Positions 1-10,987 of a DNA stretch of 64,000 nucleotides are shown piece after piece (positions within the stretch are counted from its first letter, which is position 1; each line of letters starts with the position of its first letter). The translations under genes and the position numbers were made by a program. The stretch is from assembly GCA_029582265.1 (NCBI GenBank), contig CM055816.1, positions 82,454,472 through 82,518,471 on the forward strand, read 5' to 3'. The DNA comes from Zoroaster sp. YZ-2022 (lineage: Eukaryota; Echinodermata; Asteroidea; Forcipulatida; Zoroasteridae). The notes beneath the pieces are model-generated. The model had not been told where the DNA came from and ran no database searches. It was given only the letters and a program-made list of their open reading frames with translations.

Positions 1-598
1 TTCACAGCACGAGTCAGAGTCATCATCCAGGAACTTTGGAAGACAAAGCGCTGTTGGGATGATGCACTAGAGAGCGGTGTCATTAGAGATCAGTGGCAAG
101 CATGGGAGGATGAACTACCCAACATGACCAGAATTAAGTTACGCCTCTGCTACACCCCACATTCTGTATGTCAGACATCAGTTGGCCGCCAGTTGCACGT
201 GTTCCGTGATGCCTCGGAGCGGTCGCTTATCTCCGTACCAATGAAGCAGACAGCAACATCCATACCAGCTTTGTGATGTCCCGGTCCAGAGTGGCACCTA
301 AGCGTCAACTATCCATGCCCCGGTTGGAACTCTCTTCTGCCTTGGCAGGTGCTCAACTGTCTGATCTACTGAAGGAGCTTACCCTACCTATTGATGATGT
401 CATAATGTGGAGTGACTCCACTACAGTGATTACATGGCTACAATCCGAGTCCTGCAGGTACAAGGTGTTTGTAGGAACCCGGGTGTCAGAAATTCAGACC
501 CTAACAGATGTTAAATCCTGGCGATATGAAGACACGAAAAATAACCCTGCAGATGATCTAACCCGAGGCAAGACTCTCCTTGAACTCAGCCCCAGTTA
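1..598 (+). pseudogene. BEL/Pao retrotransposon pol, RNase H-side fragment
   Basis: The window opens inside a BEL/Pao polyprotein, in the stretch between the reverse transcriptase thumb and the integrase. Residues around LQVFRDAS-type sequence (seen here as LHVFRDASE, near position 200) and the later PRLELSSALAGAQL and WSDSTTVITWL (positions 315-440) are the pattern of this family's RNase H-like region, with an acidic residue in each. A frameshift near position 230 separates the first frame from the second, which runs 273-596. Reading stops at 598, where GC-rich foreign sequence begins; the same polyprotein resumes at about 5625. The fragment is therefore a broken, non-functional copy. Family assignment is firm; the exact domain limits are approximate. 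Confidence 0.8.
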
Positions 599-604
599 GC
601 AATG

Positions 605-950
605 GATGGTTGGTCCAACAGCGGTCCACCGGTGGCACCACCGTCGGGCCGCGGGTGGCTGCCGACAGCGGACCGCCAAAAAAATGTCCGCCGGCAGTCC
701 GTCGGTCCACCAGCGGCAACTAGGTGGCTACCGTCGGAGGGCCGATGGCGGACCGTTACAGTCATTTATTACCCAGTGGCTGCCGAGCGGTAGCCTCCGC
801 TGGACCGACATCGGTCCGCCTCCAAATCGGCAAACGGGCGGCTGCCACTGGCCGTCCGCTGGGAGACCTTTGGCGGTCCCCCAGATTACAATGTATAACC
901 AGTTGGTTGCCGCCCTTCAGCCGCTCAAATACCCCCCCCCCCCCCCCCCC
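605..950. repeat. GC-rich subterminal repeat cluster, left
   Basis: About 300 bp of GC-rich sequence is made of diverged short repeats of CGGTCC, GGACCG, GTCGG and GGCGG words in both orientations. It ends in a poly-C tract at about 932-948. Several open frames run through it, but they are compositional and have no protein-like pattern. It matches in style, not base for base, the cluster at 4890-5625. Confidence 0.6.
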
Positions 951-1734
951 TACACAGAAAAGAAAAACAGAAGCTGTAGTTTTAAGTGAAGACCAATGTA
1001 CATTAAAAGTACACTTTATTTCTTCCATAACAAAAATGTAAGTTGGCAACAAAAATATTGGCATTAAAAGTAACACTAGTAATCTAACACAAATTGCTCT
1101 TTATCATATAAATAAAAACATAAATAAGTTGTATTCCCTCTTTAGTTTTCGTCTTTTGTCTTATAGAAACTTAGGAAATTTTATGAAAGTATTTAACTTG
1201 GCATAAATGATGGCATTAAAACGATGACTCGTAATTTGGCAAAAGCTTAACCTGAATGTTAAGTATAAAAATCAAGTTGGTTCCCTCTTTGGTAGTAAAA
1301 AAGTCAGTTGATTTTATACCCTGTACAGTGTACCGGTATATAATAATAAAAACCTTTAAGACAATAGCACACAGGTGTTTAACCTGGTACTGAAGGCACT
1401 AAAATAATGATTTGTTTTTCCAAAAGTATTGCTTTGTTCTGTAAAAATAAAGTAAATAAATAGTTAACATATAAATTTCCTCTTTGGTCCTCTCCTGTTT
1501 GTTGGCTTATAGTACAATATAACACAATAGCACACGTTACATAATATGATAAGTAGTTTCCTCAGTTGTTTGTCAAGGCTTGCCCAATAAAAGCAATTAT
1601 TTCTGTTGTTGGGCAAACTGTTTTTTGCCCCTTTTGTCCTATGCACATACATTTGGCAACTTTTTGGTAATTTGAATTAATCGTGAGTGTTAGTAAAAAT
1701 GATGCACATTAGTTGGGCAAAGTCGTCCGATCAT
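951..1734. other. Unassigned AT-rich sequence
   Basis: No gene is recognisable. Short phrases recur, such as GGCATTAAAA (near 1060 and 1210), TTGGCAA and CCCTCTTTGG, suggesting an old internally repeated non-coding element. Confidence 0.4.
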
Positions 1735-2373
1735 GCACACTGCGATCAAAGTATTAATCAACATTGGGCATAGTTCCCGCAATACGTCGTACGTGGATCG
1801 AAGGCTGTGACAGTGGCATCTCTCTTTAAGGAGTGCGGTTGCCCAATGGTTATAGATACTTTTGAAGGTTAGTTTTTATCTAAATATGAGGTTTTGTTTT
1901 CTAATTAGTTGTACACAGCCGAGAGTGGCATTGCAAGCAACACAGTGATACTGCCATTAATTTATTAATAAATGACAGTATCACTGCGTTGCTTGCACTG
2001 CCACGACTGTGTACAACTAACTAGAAAACAAAAATTCATATTTAGTTAAAAACTTACCTTCAAAAGCATCTATAACCATTGGGCAACCGCACTCGTCACA
2101 GCCTCGCCACCACTCGCCATTGTGGAAAATATCGATTCGATGCACCTTTAGTGTCCATCCAATGTTGCGTCAAAACTTTCTATCCAACAATTGGTTGAAA
2201 AAAAAATTAACCAACAAAGTTGAAAGTTAAAATTTTGACCAACAGTATAGTAATTTCATTAGTTGGTCAAAATATTTAACCAACTTTGTTGGGTAAAATT
2301 TTTACCAACAGTTTAGTGAGTTCATACTTGACCCAACGTTGCTCAAAATGTCACCAATATTTTTTGCAGTGTA
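1735..2373. mobile_element. MITE-like element of the ACACTGCAAA/TTGGGCAA family
   Basis: The right end reads TTTTTTGCAGTGTA (2361-2373), the inverse of the ACACTGCAAA end seen at 6741. The interior between about 2150 and 2370 is full of TTGGTCAAA / TTTGACCAA and CAACAAAGTTG words in both orientations, the hallmark of this family in the window. A possible left end is CACACTGCGATCAAAG at about 1737, but it is diverged. A long palindrome (1801-2107) lies inside. Confidence 0.45.
1801..2107. repeat. Long inverted repeat (fold-back)
   Basis: Two arms of roughly 140 bp face each other around a short AT-rich centre near 1965. The left arm starts AAGGCTGTGACAGTG and the right arm ends CACTCGTCACAGCCT. 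Both contain TTGCCCAATGGTTATAGAT, or its complement, and TTGTACACAG, or its complement. The arms differ by scattered substitutions and small gaps, so the copy is not brand new. No coding potential. Confidence 0.85.
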
Positions 2374-2384
2374 ACCTTTTACAC

Positions 2385-2560
2385 CTGCAGGGCAAGATCA
2401 ACATCATCAGCAGCAGCTGCAGCCGCGCGCACCAGTCTCTCCTTCCTTCCGCCACACCTGTCAGATGCACCCTTCAGGAAGTGGGCAACTTCCCTTTGAA
2501 TTTCTACGTCTGTTGCTTTGCAAGTTGCCTTGTTCTTACGGATCGCTTGTGTATGAAAGA
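2385..2560 (-). CDS. Possible isolated exon, function unknown
   Basis: On the minus strand a frame reads CKATDVEIQREVAHFLKGA and continues through SDRCGGRKERLVRAA before a run of alanines and ALQV. It ends at a plausible donor (CTGCAG|GTGTAA, boundary at 2385). The amino-acid pattern looks coding, charged and amphipathic, but I do not recognise the family and no partner exon is visible. It lies immediately right of the transposon end at 2373. It could equally be a chance frame. Confidence 0.25.
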
Positions 2561-2589
2561 CAAAAGTTATAGAAGAAATCAACCTTAGC

Positions 2590-3291
2590 CCAATGTCAGT
2601 GAGTTGTTAAGCAGAAAATTTGGCCAAGTGTATTTGTTCCGTAATTATAAATTAGGCCTGAATCAGTGTTGTAGCTTCGCTGGTCGGCAGCTGTCAGCGC
2701 CAACCAGCATTCATCAATCCCGCCGACAGTCATGAACAAAATTTGAACGCTCAAAGACCGTCACTACATTTAAGTAAACAAAATTGAATATTGCATGATG
2801 TTATTGAATAATATTCAAACTTTGGTCATGAATCACTTTTTTAAATACAACTGTAGAGAAAGATGACATAGCATTTTTGGAGTTGACCATGAATTATTTA
2901 TATATTGTTTGAAGGAAGATAACTACAAAGCAATAAACTAACAATGACATTTTTGTTTACAAAATAGGCCCCTATAACTAGAAATATAACAAACAAACAA
3001 AACATCAGGGAAAATTGCAAGTAAGATGAATCACTTCCCCCAAACACATGAATTCTCTATTCCAATTCTCATTTTGAAATTAGGTATAACCCTTGAAAAT
3101 TGTCTCTGTTAAATACATGCACGTTTTAAATTAATGCTTTTAGAAATGCTTGCTACTGTAAAGTATTTGGGAAGTCCCTTCAGTGTTCAAACCGTTTCAG
3201 ATGTTTTTCATTCCCTTCAACCATTGACACAAATATTTTAACTAACTCGTACTCTTTAAATAGATGTAATAATTGCATCGGGGATAAAGAA
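2590..3291. other. No recognisable feature
   Basis: AT-rich sequence with no coding frame, repeat or RNA gene that I can support. Confidence 0.5.
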
Positions 3292-3526
3292 TATTAATTT
3301 GGTTTTACCCTACACCGATATGTGATAAGCACTGTATACTCAGTGCTTTCCGAGTCCTGCGGGAAAAAATCCACAGGCTAACTACTCGGGTGGGATACGA
3401 ACCCACGACCTCCCGCATACTAGAGCAGATTTAGTTAGCCTAAGATGGATTTTTTTCCGCAGGACTCGGAAAGCACTGAGTATACAGTGCTTATCACATA
3501 TTGGTGTAGGGTAAAACCAAATTAAT
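3292..3526. repeat. Fold-back element with tRNA-like loop
   Basis: Inverted arms of about 75-80 bp (ATTAATTTGGTTTTACC at the left, GGTAAAACCAAATTAAT at the right, both carrying CACTGTATACTCAGTGC) enclose a centre that, on the minus strand, contains GGGTTCGTATCCCACCC. That is a good tRNA T-arm / RNA polymerase III B box. The element is best read as a tRNA-derived SINE pair or a SINE-bearing fold-back. It has no protein coding potential. Confidence 0.75.
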
Positions 3527-4889
3527 AACTCGTACTCACTTTCTAAAATGGTCCTTAAGCGGAGAGTTTTAAATGCTCTTTTCCCTCCCTGTCCTGTCCA
3601 GTTGATCAGTCGGCCCGGCCCAGTCCATTGTCCACCACTCCCTCAAAAATTCTCCGTACAGCGTCGTACACACTAGCCTCCACATGTGGACCACAAAGCA
3701 ATCTGAAACAAAGTGGTTAGGCCTACATGAAACTTAATTTCAAATGCAATAGGCAGTTCACAGATGTACACCCAAAATCTAGCCTACAGGAATGACACAT
3801 CTTCATTAAAGACTTTTAGGTAAAATATAGGATTGGTAAAGCTGACAGTGCAGTGTTCTTACTTGGTGTCATTTAAAAAAAAAAACCTGTGAAAATCTGA
3901 AAGCTTACTATTTATTCAGTTGGTACTGGTACCAATCCTCCAGAGAAATATTTCCATCTGAAATGTTGTCTTTTTCGCAAAAATTGTATCTTAAAACTCT
4001 AAAATTGCTGCAGCTAGGTTTAATTACAAAACTCGTGTGTTAGAACTAGCACTACTAGTACTAGGGCCTAGGCCTAACGTTACAGACGGTAGAGAATAAG
4101 CCATCTTGAAAACACTGTTTCTGTACTGGTTCCCGATGTGAAACACGTCATGTCCATATGTATTGCGGTATGATACCAGTGATAGACATCGATTCTTACG
4201 CTAATTGAACCCGTAATACTTTTCGGTAATTCAGAACTTATTTATCACAGCATACTGTACATACGAAAATATTCGGTATGGCCGGGTATCGATTTTAATT
4301 GTTACGATTGTTATGGGGCCTATGTGATTTTACACGAATGCTCCCAAATGGGAATTTATCAAGGTTTTTCTTTTCCGTTGGGCGGGAAACTTGAAAATCG
4401 TAATTTTTAAAGAACAATTACTTTCGCTAGTTTTAATGGTATACTTTCTAGGCTGCCTACTTTCTACAGTTATATAGAATTGAAACAAACGTACGGTTCC
4501 AAATACCATACATATGCGATCCCTTTAATTTACACACTCATGTCACTCCATTGCGGTTCGGGAGAGGCGGCCTGGAGTAGCCATGCCGCCCATGGTCATA
4601 TATATCTGCAAAGTTATGACTGGTTTCCAACCGTCAAAGAGGTGAGATTTTTTGAAGAATATTTGCTTTCAAAAATGAAGAAAATGAACTTAAATCACAC
4701 GCTGACGTTATCGAAAAATTTTGGCAATCGTGGCTGCATCTAAGATGTGTGAAAAATGTGCGTCACAGCCAATGAGGATGCAGTCGATCACGCGTTCAGG
4801 TGGATACGTCACACAGATATCACATGCACACATTGCTTGTTTATTGCATGCTTGCTGCAGTTAGTGTTCACTAGATCGTTCCCGACCCT
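3527..4889. other. No recognisable gene
   Basis: Mixed sequence with CTAGGCCTAACGTTAC-like words near 4050-4085 and no supportable gene. The small open frames here lack protein-like composition. Confidence 0.45.
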
Positions 4890-5624
4890 CTGCCCGGAAG
4901 TGTACCGCCCAGTTTCGCTCGGCCCCACCGGTCTCATCCAACCTTTGGTTCGGTGGTGGGACCGAGCGAACAGCCTGCTATTTTTTACTATAGAAGCTTT
5001 GGGTACGATCCGAGCAATTTATGTGTAACGTTACGCAATGACCGGATCGCCCAGCTCCACCGATCCAGATAATTTTTTGTATAAGACCACGGACGAAAGA
5101 AAACACACTGTGCTCGTTCCATCCATGTTCCATCACACGATTAATACATTTAAACACATTTTAGTAGTTTATTTTTTATTTTTTATTATTACAGGAGGGA
5201 TTTATAAAAAATCAATACTGCAGGCGGCCCGAGGTCGGACCATGTTCGGACCAGCGGCGGCTTAAAAAAGTTACAAAAGGAAAAAAAAACGCCAACGATC
5301 AAGTAACGTTTACTTTCAAACTGAATCTCAACTCCCGTTGGCATATTTCCCCTTAAAAGTAAATTACAACAAAGCTTAAATTGATCTTGATAATAATATT
5401 AATTGTCGTGCTCGGTCCTCCGTCGGGCCGACTTCGGCTGGACGACCATACGCTGGTCCGTGAGCGGTCCACAAGCGGCAAACCGATGATGAATTACTGC
5501 TCGGTTATCTGGCAGCTACCATCGGCGGACCAATGTCGGTTGCGGGCGGCGTGCCGATGCCGCGCAGCCACTCTCCAGCCGCTGGCGGTCCGCCAGCGGC
5601 TTGCGCACTGGGGCGAAGCTTCCA
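4890..5624. repeat. GC-rich subterminal repeat cluster, right
   Basis: GC-rich patches at 4890-4990, 5230-5265 and 5410-5620 contain GGTCCGCCAGCGGC, GTCGGGCCG and GGTGGGACCG words in both orientations, separated by AT-rich stretches. They mirror the cluster at 605-950 and end where the Pao frame resumes. Confidence 0.55.
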
Positions 5625-6040
5625 GATGGAGAGATGGGCCTCCCTTCCTTTAGTGTACACCAGATGTATGGCCGGCCCATCCTTCCCAAACTGAAGATGA
5701 TACGGAGGTTAGGAAGTCAACCTTCTGCGGCATCGTTACCATACAGCCTACCAATACTCCTGACCCATCGAAGTACGATTCTTGGGAGAGCCTCATCCTG
5801 GCTGTCAAGGAGGCCCGTAATGGGGCGGCTGACGATGTCGAGCTTCCAGAGTTATTAGCCGATGAAAGAGCAGAGATAGAGCTACAACTTTACCAATGTG
5901 CCCAAAGTGACAGCTTCCCCGAAGAGCTCGCATCCCTCATAACAGGCAAGACAATCCCTCGAGGTAGCAGACTAATACAGCTTGCCCCAGAGTATGACGA
6001 GGAAAGTGGTCTTCTTCGGGTAGGGGGACGTCTCTGACGA
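5625..6040 (+). pseudogene. BEL/Pao pol, linker before integrase
   Basis: One frame reads the Pao linker: WRDGPPFLW near 5627, then SKYDSWESLILAVKEA near 5775 and ELPELLADERAEIELQLYQ near 5840. It continues through GKTIPRGSRLIQLAPEYD near 5945 to SGLLRVGGRL before a stop at about 6037. The order matches BEL/Pao elements, in which this region leads into the integrase zinc finger. It continues the fragment at 1-598 after the insertion and leads by a frameshift into the integrase at 6058. Confidence 0.75.
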
Positions 6041-6057
6041 TCCCATGACTTACCTGT

Positions 6058-6744
6058 GTGGACAAAGCACATCCCATCGTGAAGCTAATTATCCAAGACT
6101 ACGATGAAAGAATCCTACATTACGGACCAGAACGGGTACTGGCAGAGATTCGCCGGAAGTTTTGGGTGCTCCGCGGGAGAGAAGCCATCTGCAAACATCA
6201 GCGAAAGTGTTTCGATTGCCAGAAGTGGCGTGCACAACCCCATGCCCCGAGAATGGGCGATCTGCCGTCAGCACAGCTTCGTCTCTACAAGCCAACTTTC
6301 TACTCAACAGGAGTTGATTGTTTCGGGCCAATGACGATCAAGATTGGCCGACGGACGGAGAAAAGATGGGGAATCATCTTTAAGTGCATGACCACCCGTG
6401 CTGTTCACCTGGACCTACTAGAGAGTATCGATAGCAATGCCTTCCTTATGGCCCTTAGACGCTTCGTATCCAGAAGAGGTAAACCCTACGAGCTGCTGTC
6501 GGACTGTGGCACCAACTTCAAGGGAGGCAACGCTGAACTACAGGAGGCATTTTCTGCCATGTGTCCCACTCTACAGCAGCAGCTAGCCAGACAGCAGGTA
6601 CGCTTTGCATTCAATCCACCGAAGGCACCACACTTTGGAGGAGTGTGGGAAAGGGAAATCAAGTCAGTCAAGGATGGTCTTTGAGTTACCCTGAATGACC
6701 AGACCGTATCCGAGCCTGTTCTGAGGACAGTCTTGATCGAGGTA
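6058..6744 (+). pseudogene. BEL/Pao integrase, truncated
   Basis: The zinc-binding domain is visible (HYGPERVLAEIRRKFWVLRG, then CFDCQKW) and is followed by the catalytic core: GVDCFGP with the first acidic residue, RAVHLDL, and SDCGTNFKGG with the second. The glutamate region (HFGGVWEREIKSVKDG) is also present. The frame meets a stop after KDGL at 6684 and resumes in another frame to EPVLRTVLIEV at about 6741. There the ACACTGCAAA element begins, so the C-terminal part is missing. Integration-competent activity is not expected. Confidence 0.85.
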
Positions 6745-6784
6745 CACTGCAAATCTTGTTGGTCAAAATTTGCCCAACATTTTT

Positions 6785-6933
6785 GCCCAACGTTGGTTCA
6801 AATATCAACTGTCTAAATTCCCAACGTTTGGGTGATGACAATTGACTAAGAGTTGGGCAAGTTTGTTTACTAAAATGTTGGTTAAAATTTTACCCAATAA
6901 TTTAGACAGTTGATATTTGAACCAACGTTGGGC
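6785..6933. repeat. Perfect 35 bp inverted repeat
   Basis: Arms 6785-6819 and 6899-6933 are exact reverse complements (GCCCAACGTTGGTTCAAATA... against ...TATTTGAACCAACGTTGGGC), with a 79 bp loop. Perfect identity against otherwise diverged surroundings suggests recent formation or structural constraint. Confidence 0.9.
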
Positions 6934-7040
6934 AAAGGTGTTGGGCAAAGGTTGTTACCCAACAAAAGTAGCAATTGATTATCTGTTGGTTACTCCTTTA
7001 ATCCAATTGTTGGGCATAATATGACCAACAATTTGTTAAT

Positions 7041-8028
7041 AATAATTAAACAGCTGCAAACAACATCTTGGAGTTTGTAAATTCAATTTATTCAGCATAA
7101 ATTCAACATCTAAAGAATACAATACAATACAATACAAGTAACTCTATATACAACAATCCAAAGTTTTAAATTCACAACTCATATCAGCAAGTTTCATACC
7201 CTTTAATAAATTTCTTTTAAAAAATTTAATTGATTTGTAGACCTACAATTATGGCCTTTCGCCGAGACAAACAATTTGATATGTTTTTACAAGATTTAAC
7301 AGTTCAACCCGAAAATACCTTTTTTTACCATTTTGGCTATTTTTACTCTAAAATCCAAAACTGTACATCAGACATAGCAAAAACTATATTGTGAATCCTT
7401 ATGCGAAGACAAACAAATTGATATGCTTTTCAATTGTCTTAATGTTTGACCTTTGTATGACCTTTGAACCAATTTGTTTATAATTTTACGCATAAGGGAT
7501 CATAATCAGCATTGACTAAAATCACTTCTCATACTGTGGCCCACTGTGTAGACCCCAATCATTTTTAAGGATTTGTGAGGAGCTGGCCCGCAAGTACAAG
7601 TAGCCAAGTGTGTTATTTATGTAAAGTAGACACCAATAAATAAGAATATCTGAGGATTACCAAAAATGCACTTTTGACCTTTCAGCCCTTTTCAGCCCCA
7701 GTCACAAATATATTGCACAATATATTAACACATTGGAATTCAATATTATATTGCATAATAAAATAACACATTGGAATTCAATCTGGCTATTGCTGGAGCA
7801 ACATTTTGAGTTCAGCATAAAGACAGCACACAGTCTGCAGATGGTATTCCCCATGAGTGCATGGGTTACATTTCTATAAATAAATTTGTGCATTGAGTGT
7901 CTTTAGTTTAACCCTTCTTCATAATTTAAGGCATTGACACAAAATAATAATGTTGACTTTCCAAATTACTTGTACCTTTTGATGTAACTTGTCACGAATG
8001 CTGTAAAAACAAGTAATCATACCACTAC
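7041..8028. other. No recognisable gene
   Basis: AT-rich sequence with a short ACAAT tandem run near 7118-7135 and no supportable gene. Confidence 0.45.
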
Positions 8029-8870
8029 TTGGAATCCTCATCCACCATGAACAAATCTTACTTCATTCTCTTCACATTCTACATGCTTTGCAGCTTGGCT
8101 GGGAAATTTAAACAGCTGCAAAAGTTCAAACAATGTCAAGTTTTTTGTGCATATATGCTGATGTATTGCTATCATTCTTTCAAGTGTACACCTTTCTACT
8201 TTAAAAAAAACATTTTCAAACACTTTCAAGAGAACTTTCAAAGGAAGACTTTAAAATGCTTTTTGAAATAATTAAAATTTCTTAAAGAACTTTTAAGGTG
8301 ATTATGTACGAACCATGACCAAACCTTTATTCTTCTCATGTAATTCTCAAGCTATACAGCTTGGCTAGGAAATATCAACAGCTGCACATACAAATACATA
8401 AAAATACATGTTAGGTCATTCCATGCCATGGTTTTTGTCACGTTACACATTTAAAAAAAAAACATTTTCGCTGACACCCCCTCATATTTCAAAAATGATG
8501 GTGCACTAGAACAAAAAAAAGTAGAGACCTGAAATTTTCACAATTTGCTTTTCTCATAAGTATCTTTCAGTACACCAAAAGAGAAAAAAATCTAAGATTT
8601 GACAGTGAACTCCATTTGTTGAGTTGGCATGGAATGACCCTGTTGCAAAAGTTCAAACAATGTTGACATTTTTAAACATGTAAACACATCTTTTTACCCT
8701 TTTTTCAAGTACTTTTAAGGAACTTTCAAGGTCTTTAAAATGCCTTGTGATTTTTTAATTAACATAACTTTTAAGGTGAGTCTGTAGGAACCATGAACAA
8801 ATTTCAGTCACTTTATTCTTCACATGATTCTTCAAGTTTTGCAGCTTGGCTGTGGGTATATGCTCTGTAA
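8029..8870. repeat. Three imperfect copies of a local repeat
   Basis: A phrase of the form ACCATGAACAAA ... CACAT.ATTCT ... GCAGCTTGGCTGGGAAAT recurs at about 8045-8110, 8316-8375 and 8791-8855. TTCAAACAATGT and ACTTTCAA.G..TTTAAAATGC follow in the first and third copies. The pattern indicates old segmental duplication inside a larger element. Confidence 0.65.
8413..8639. mobile_element. MITE with GGTCATTCCATGCCA inverted ends
   Basis: The interval starts AGGTCATTCCATGCCA and ends TGGCATGGAATGACC, inverted termini of about 15 bp. The 227 bp interior is AT-rich and non-coding. It sits between copies of the local repeat. A clean target duplication was not found. Confidence 0.7.
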
Positions 8871-9878
8871 GCTCTGATGCTTGGATGCAAGATGTGTGGC
8901 TTTGGACCAGGCTGACGACATCACACATGCTATAATATTACACATAAATAATAATTATCAAAATTAAATTGCCATGTACCACTTTAGTATAGCTCCAATG
9001 CATCCCTCCTTTGTAGAATAACAAAATCCCTGTCCAACAAAATGGAAGAGTCCATATTTGATGCGCATGTGAGGTGGGCATCTTCTATTTTTTTTTTACA
9101 GGTGAAACTATTTAAATCCCATATGAGGGGTAAGATAATAATAAATGTGACCGCTCCAGATGAGGAATGTCCCCCAAGGGAGTTTTACATGTACCTGTAA
9201 TTTGATACCGAAGCTCAAACATAATGAAAAACCTTAGAAAAAACGATTTTTGGATGGTTCAGGATTTTTAGGTTGCCTAAATCTTTCTTGCTGTCGTCTT
9301 TTCTTTATGTCAAAAGATTAAAAAAGTTTAAAATAAAGACAATTTCTGAAGCGTGTTTGTGTCCTATTTACCGCAGAATGTTTGTGAACAACTCACAAAA
9401 GACCGATAAACATGCCCTTTTTGAACCGCCATCGCTGCCCAAAATGCATTACCGTATCGCGGCGCGTATACACACACCAATAGAAAGGTCGTGACCTCCC
9501 TGTCTATTTATTGCACAGGCTTGCATGCAGAGCCTGTAACTAAAGACAACTAACTACACCTCTGTTTTACTCCACTATGCCTTCGTTTTGAAGTTATTTG
9601 ATAAAATATATACCTTTTTGCATTATCGCAAGCGATGGCAAAGATTGCAGCGGATTATAATCTACATGGAATCCGTTGCAGATAGCTAACGATTTTACGG
9701 ACCGATGTTCAGCACAAGTTTCAATGGGTGCGAAAGGTGGTGTGTATATGAATCATGCACGGCGGAATCTCGTGCCTACTTATTCTTTTGTACTGAAAAC
9801 AAAACGGTGTGTCACTTAAACACATGGCTCAGTAGCTTCTATGGGTATTATATATTGGTTTTGTTGTTAATATCTTAC
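8871..9878. other. No recognisable gene
   Basis: Several short open frames have no protein-like pattern. Nothing further can be supported. Confidence 0.45.
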
Positions 9879-9960
9879 CTGAGAAAGTTTCAATGAGGCA
9901 TTCCATGCCCCAATCTCGAAGGAGATCTGCGACCTGCTGTTGACCTTGATCGTCCGCCAT
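9879..9960 (-). CDS. Possible first coding exon of a SAM-domain protein
   Basis: On the minus strand an ATG at 9960 opens MADDQGQQQVADLLRDWGME, followed by CLIETFS and a strong donor (CTCAG|GTAAGAT, boundary at 9879). The pattern V-x-x-L-L-x-x-W-x-x-x-x-L-I-x-x-F is the beginning of a sterile alpha motif domain. No second exon completing the domain was found to the left, so this may be a truncated gene or an exon carried by the surrounding element. Short length keeps confidence modest. Confidence 0.4.
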
Positions 9961-10331
9961 GGTGTGTGATGTGGTTGTGTACGGTGATAGTGCAGAATGT
10001 GTGTTTCGCGCGCGCGCGTTAACAGGAGTGAATGCGAATCCCGGGAACTTTGCCCAACACACCCTGCTGCAGTGTGTGCCCAACACAATTGGTTAATAAA
10101 AATCCCTTTAAAAAGTGAGGTCGCGTGATAATTTTGACCAACTTATCGGCAACTCTTTGCACAACCACTTGATATAAACATTGGACCATCCAGTTAACCA
10201 ACAATTTGGTCAAGTCTGCCCAAACGTGTTGGGCAATGATTTCGTTTAACCAACTGCCAATATTTTTAACCAACAAGTTAGTAATGCGTTTAACCAACAC
10301 AATTTGTGACCAACAAATTTGCAGTGTGTCC

Positions 10332-10987
10332 TAAGCAAATAAAGTGATTAAAAAACTGTACACTTAACGGATTACAACGTATTTTGAATTAAGCAGAAGT
10401 GAATATTTTGAAGATTTTTTAATGAAAACTTTCATTCGTAACCTTTAAAAAAAAAAGGTCTTTGATTCTTTCCATTTAGGTTACTGTTATCTAAATTACT
10501 GTTTCCTTTGGCATATTTGTCTGAACTTGTAACTCTCATTGATACTGTATTCGTTTCAGTTTAGTGTTGTTTTATTCATAATAGTTTTTTTAGGTTTTAG
10601 GTTTTAACTTAAATTTGGTTTGTCAACCTATTTCCTTTGTGGTTCATTTAATAATCTAAAATACATAATTCCAAAAATATGTTAAATTTATTTTATAATT
10701 TTAAATTTTTTGTAATTTTAAAACACCCCAAAATCAAATGATGATCAGGCAAACTGAGTCTCAAACGGCTTGCATTTGTTGGCCATTGGTTTCAGTCGCC
10801 AGAACTATTGTGAAAGAGGCTAATTGACTGTCTCACCTTTCACTGTATCATGTTGCTCGACTTTCTTGCCAGCGCCCTCAGTTTCATCAACTATTCAAAA
10901 TAAAGTATCAAAATAAAGTGCCTCCAATTAACCTGTAAACCTGAAATTTACACATGTCAAATTCACAAGTTCTTATCAAAATTCCTA
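10332..10987. other. No recognisable feature
   Basis: AT-rich spacer with no supportable gene or repeat. Confidence 0.5.

Larger units (their letters stand above)
599..5624. mobile_element. Composite insertion splitting the Pao element
   Basis: The Pao reading frame breaks near 599 and resumes near 5625, so this interval entered the retrotransposon later. Its two flanks share a peculiar GC-rich vocabulary (GGTCCGCCAGCGGC-like words in both orientations) that is absent from the AT-rich middle, which suggests subterminal repeats of one DNA transposon. The middle carries further repeats: a palindrome at 1801-2107, inverted ACACTGCAAA-type sequence ending at 2373 and a fold-back at 3292-3526. 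No transposase is visible, so if it is one element it is non-autonomous or gutted. Exact ends and target duplication could not be fixed. Confidence 0.5.
6741..10331. mobile_element. Element bounded by inverted ACACTGCAAA ends
   Basis: The left end (ACACTGCAAATCTTGTTGG at 6742) and the right end (CCAACAAATTTGCAGTGTGT finishing near 10331) are inverted copies with few mismatches. Both are followed inward by TTGCCCAAC / GTTGGGCAA words. The interval interrupts the Pao integrase. No transposase is visible; the interior carries tandem repeats (8029-8870), another MITE (8413-8639) and a possible exon (9879-9960). It may be one 3.6 kb element or two related MITEs flanking other DNA; no matching target duplication was found. 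Confidence 0.5.

Noticed and set aside
602..1076. Overlapping 60-127 codon open frames on both strands
   Set aside because: They arise from GC-rich repeat sequence lacking stops. Compositions are Pro/Arg/Gly/Ala-heavy and no frame has a domain-like pattern.
8038..8241. Minus-strand 67-codon frame as a gene
   Set aside because: It overlaps a locally triplicated non-coding repeat, and the frame is not kept in the other copies.
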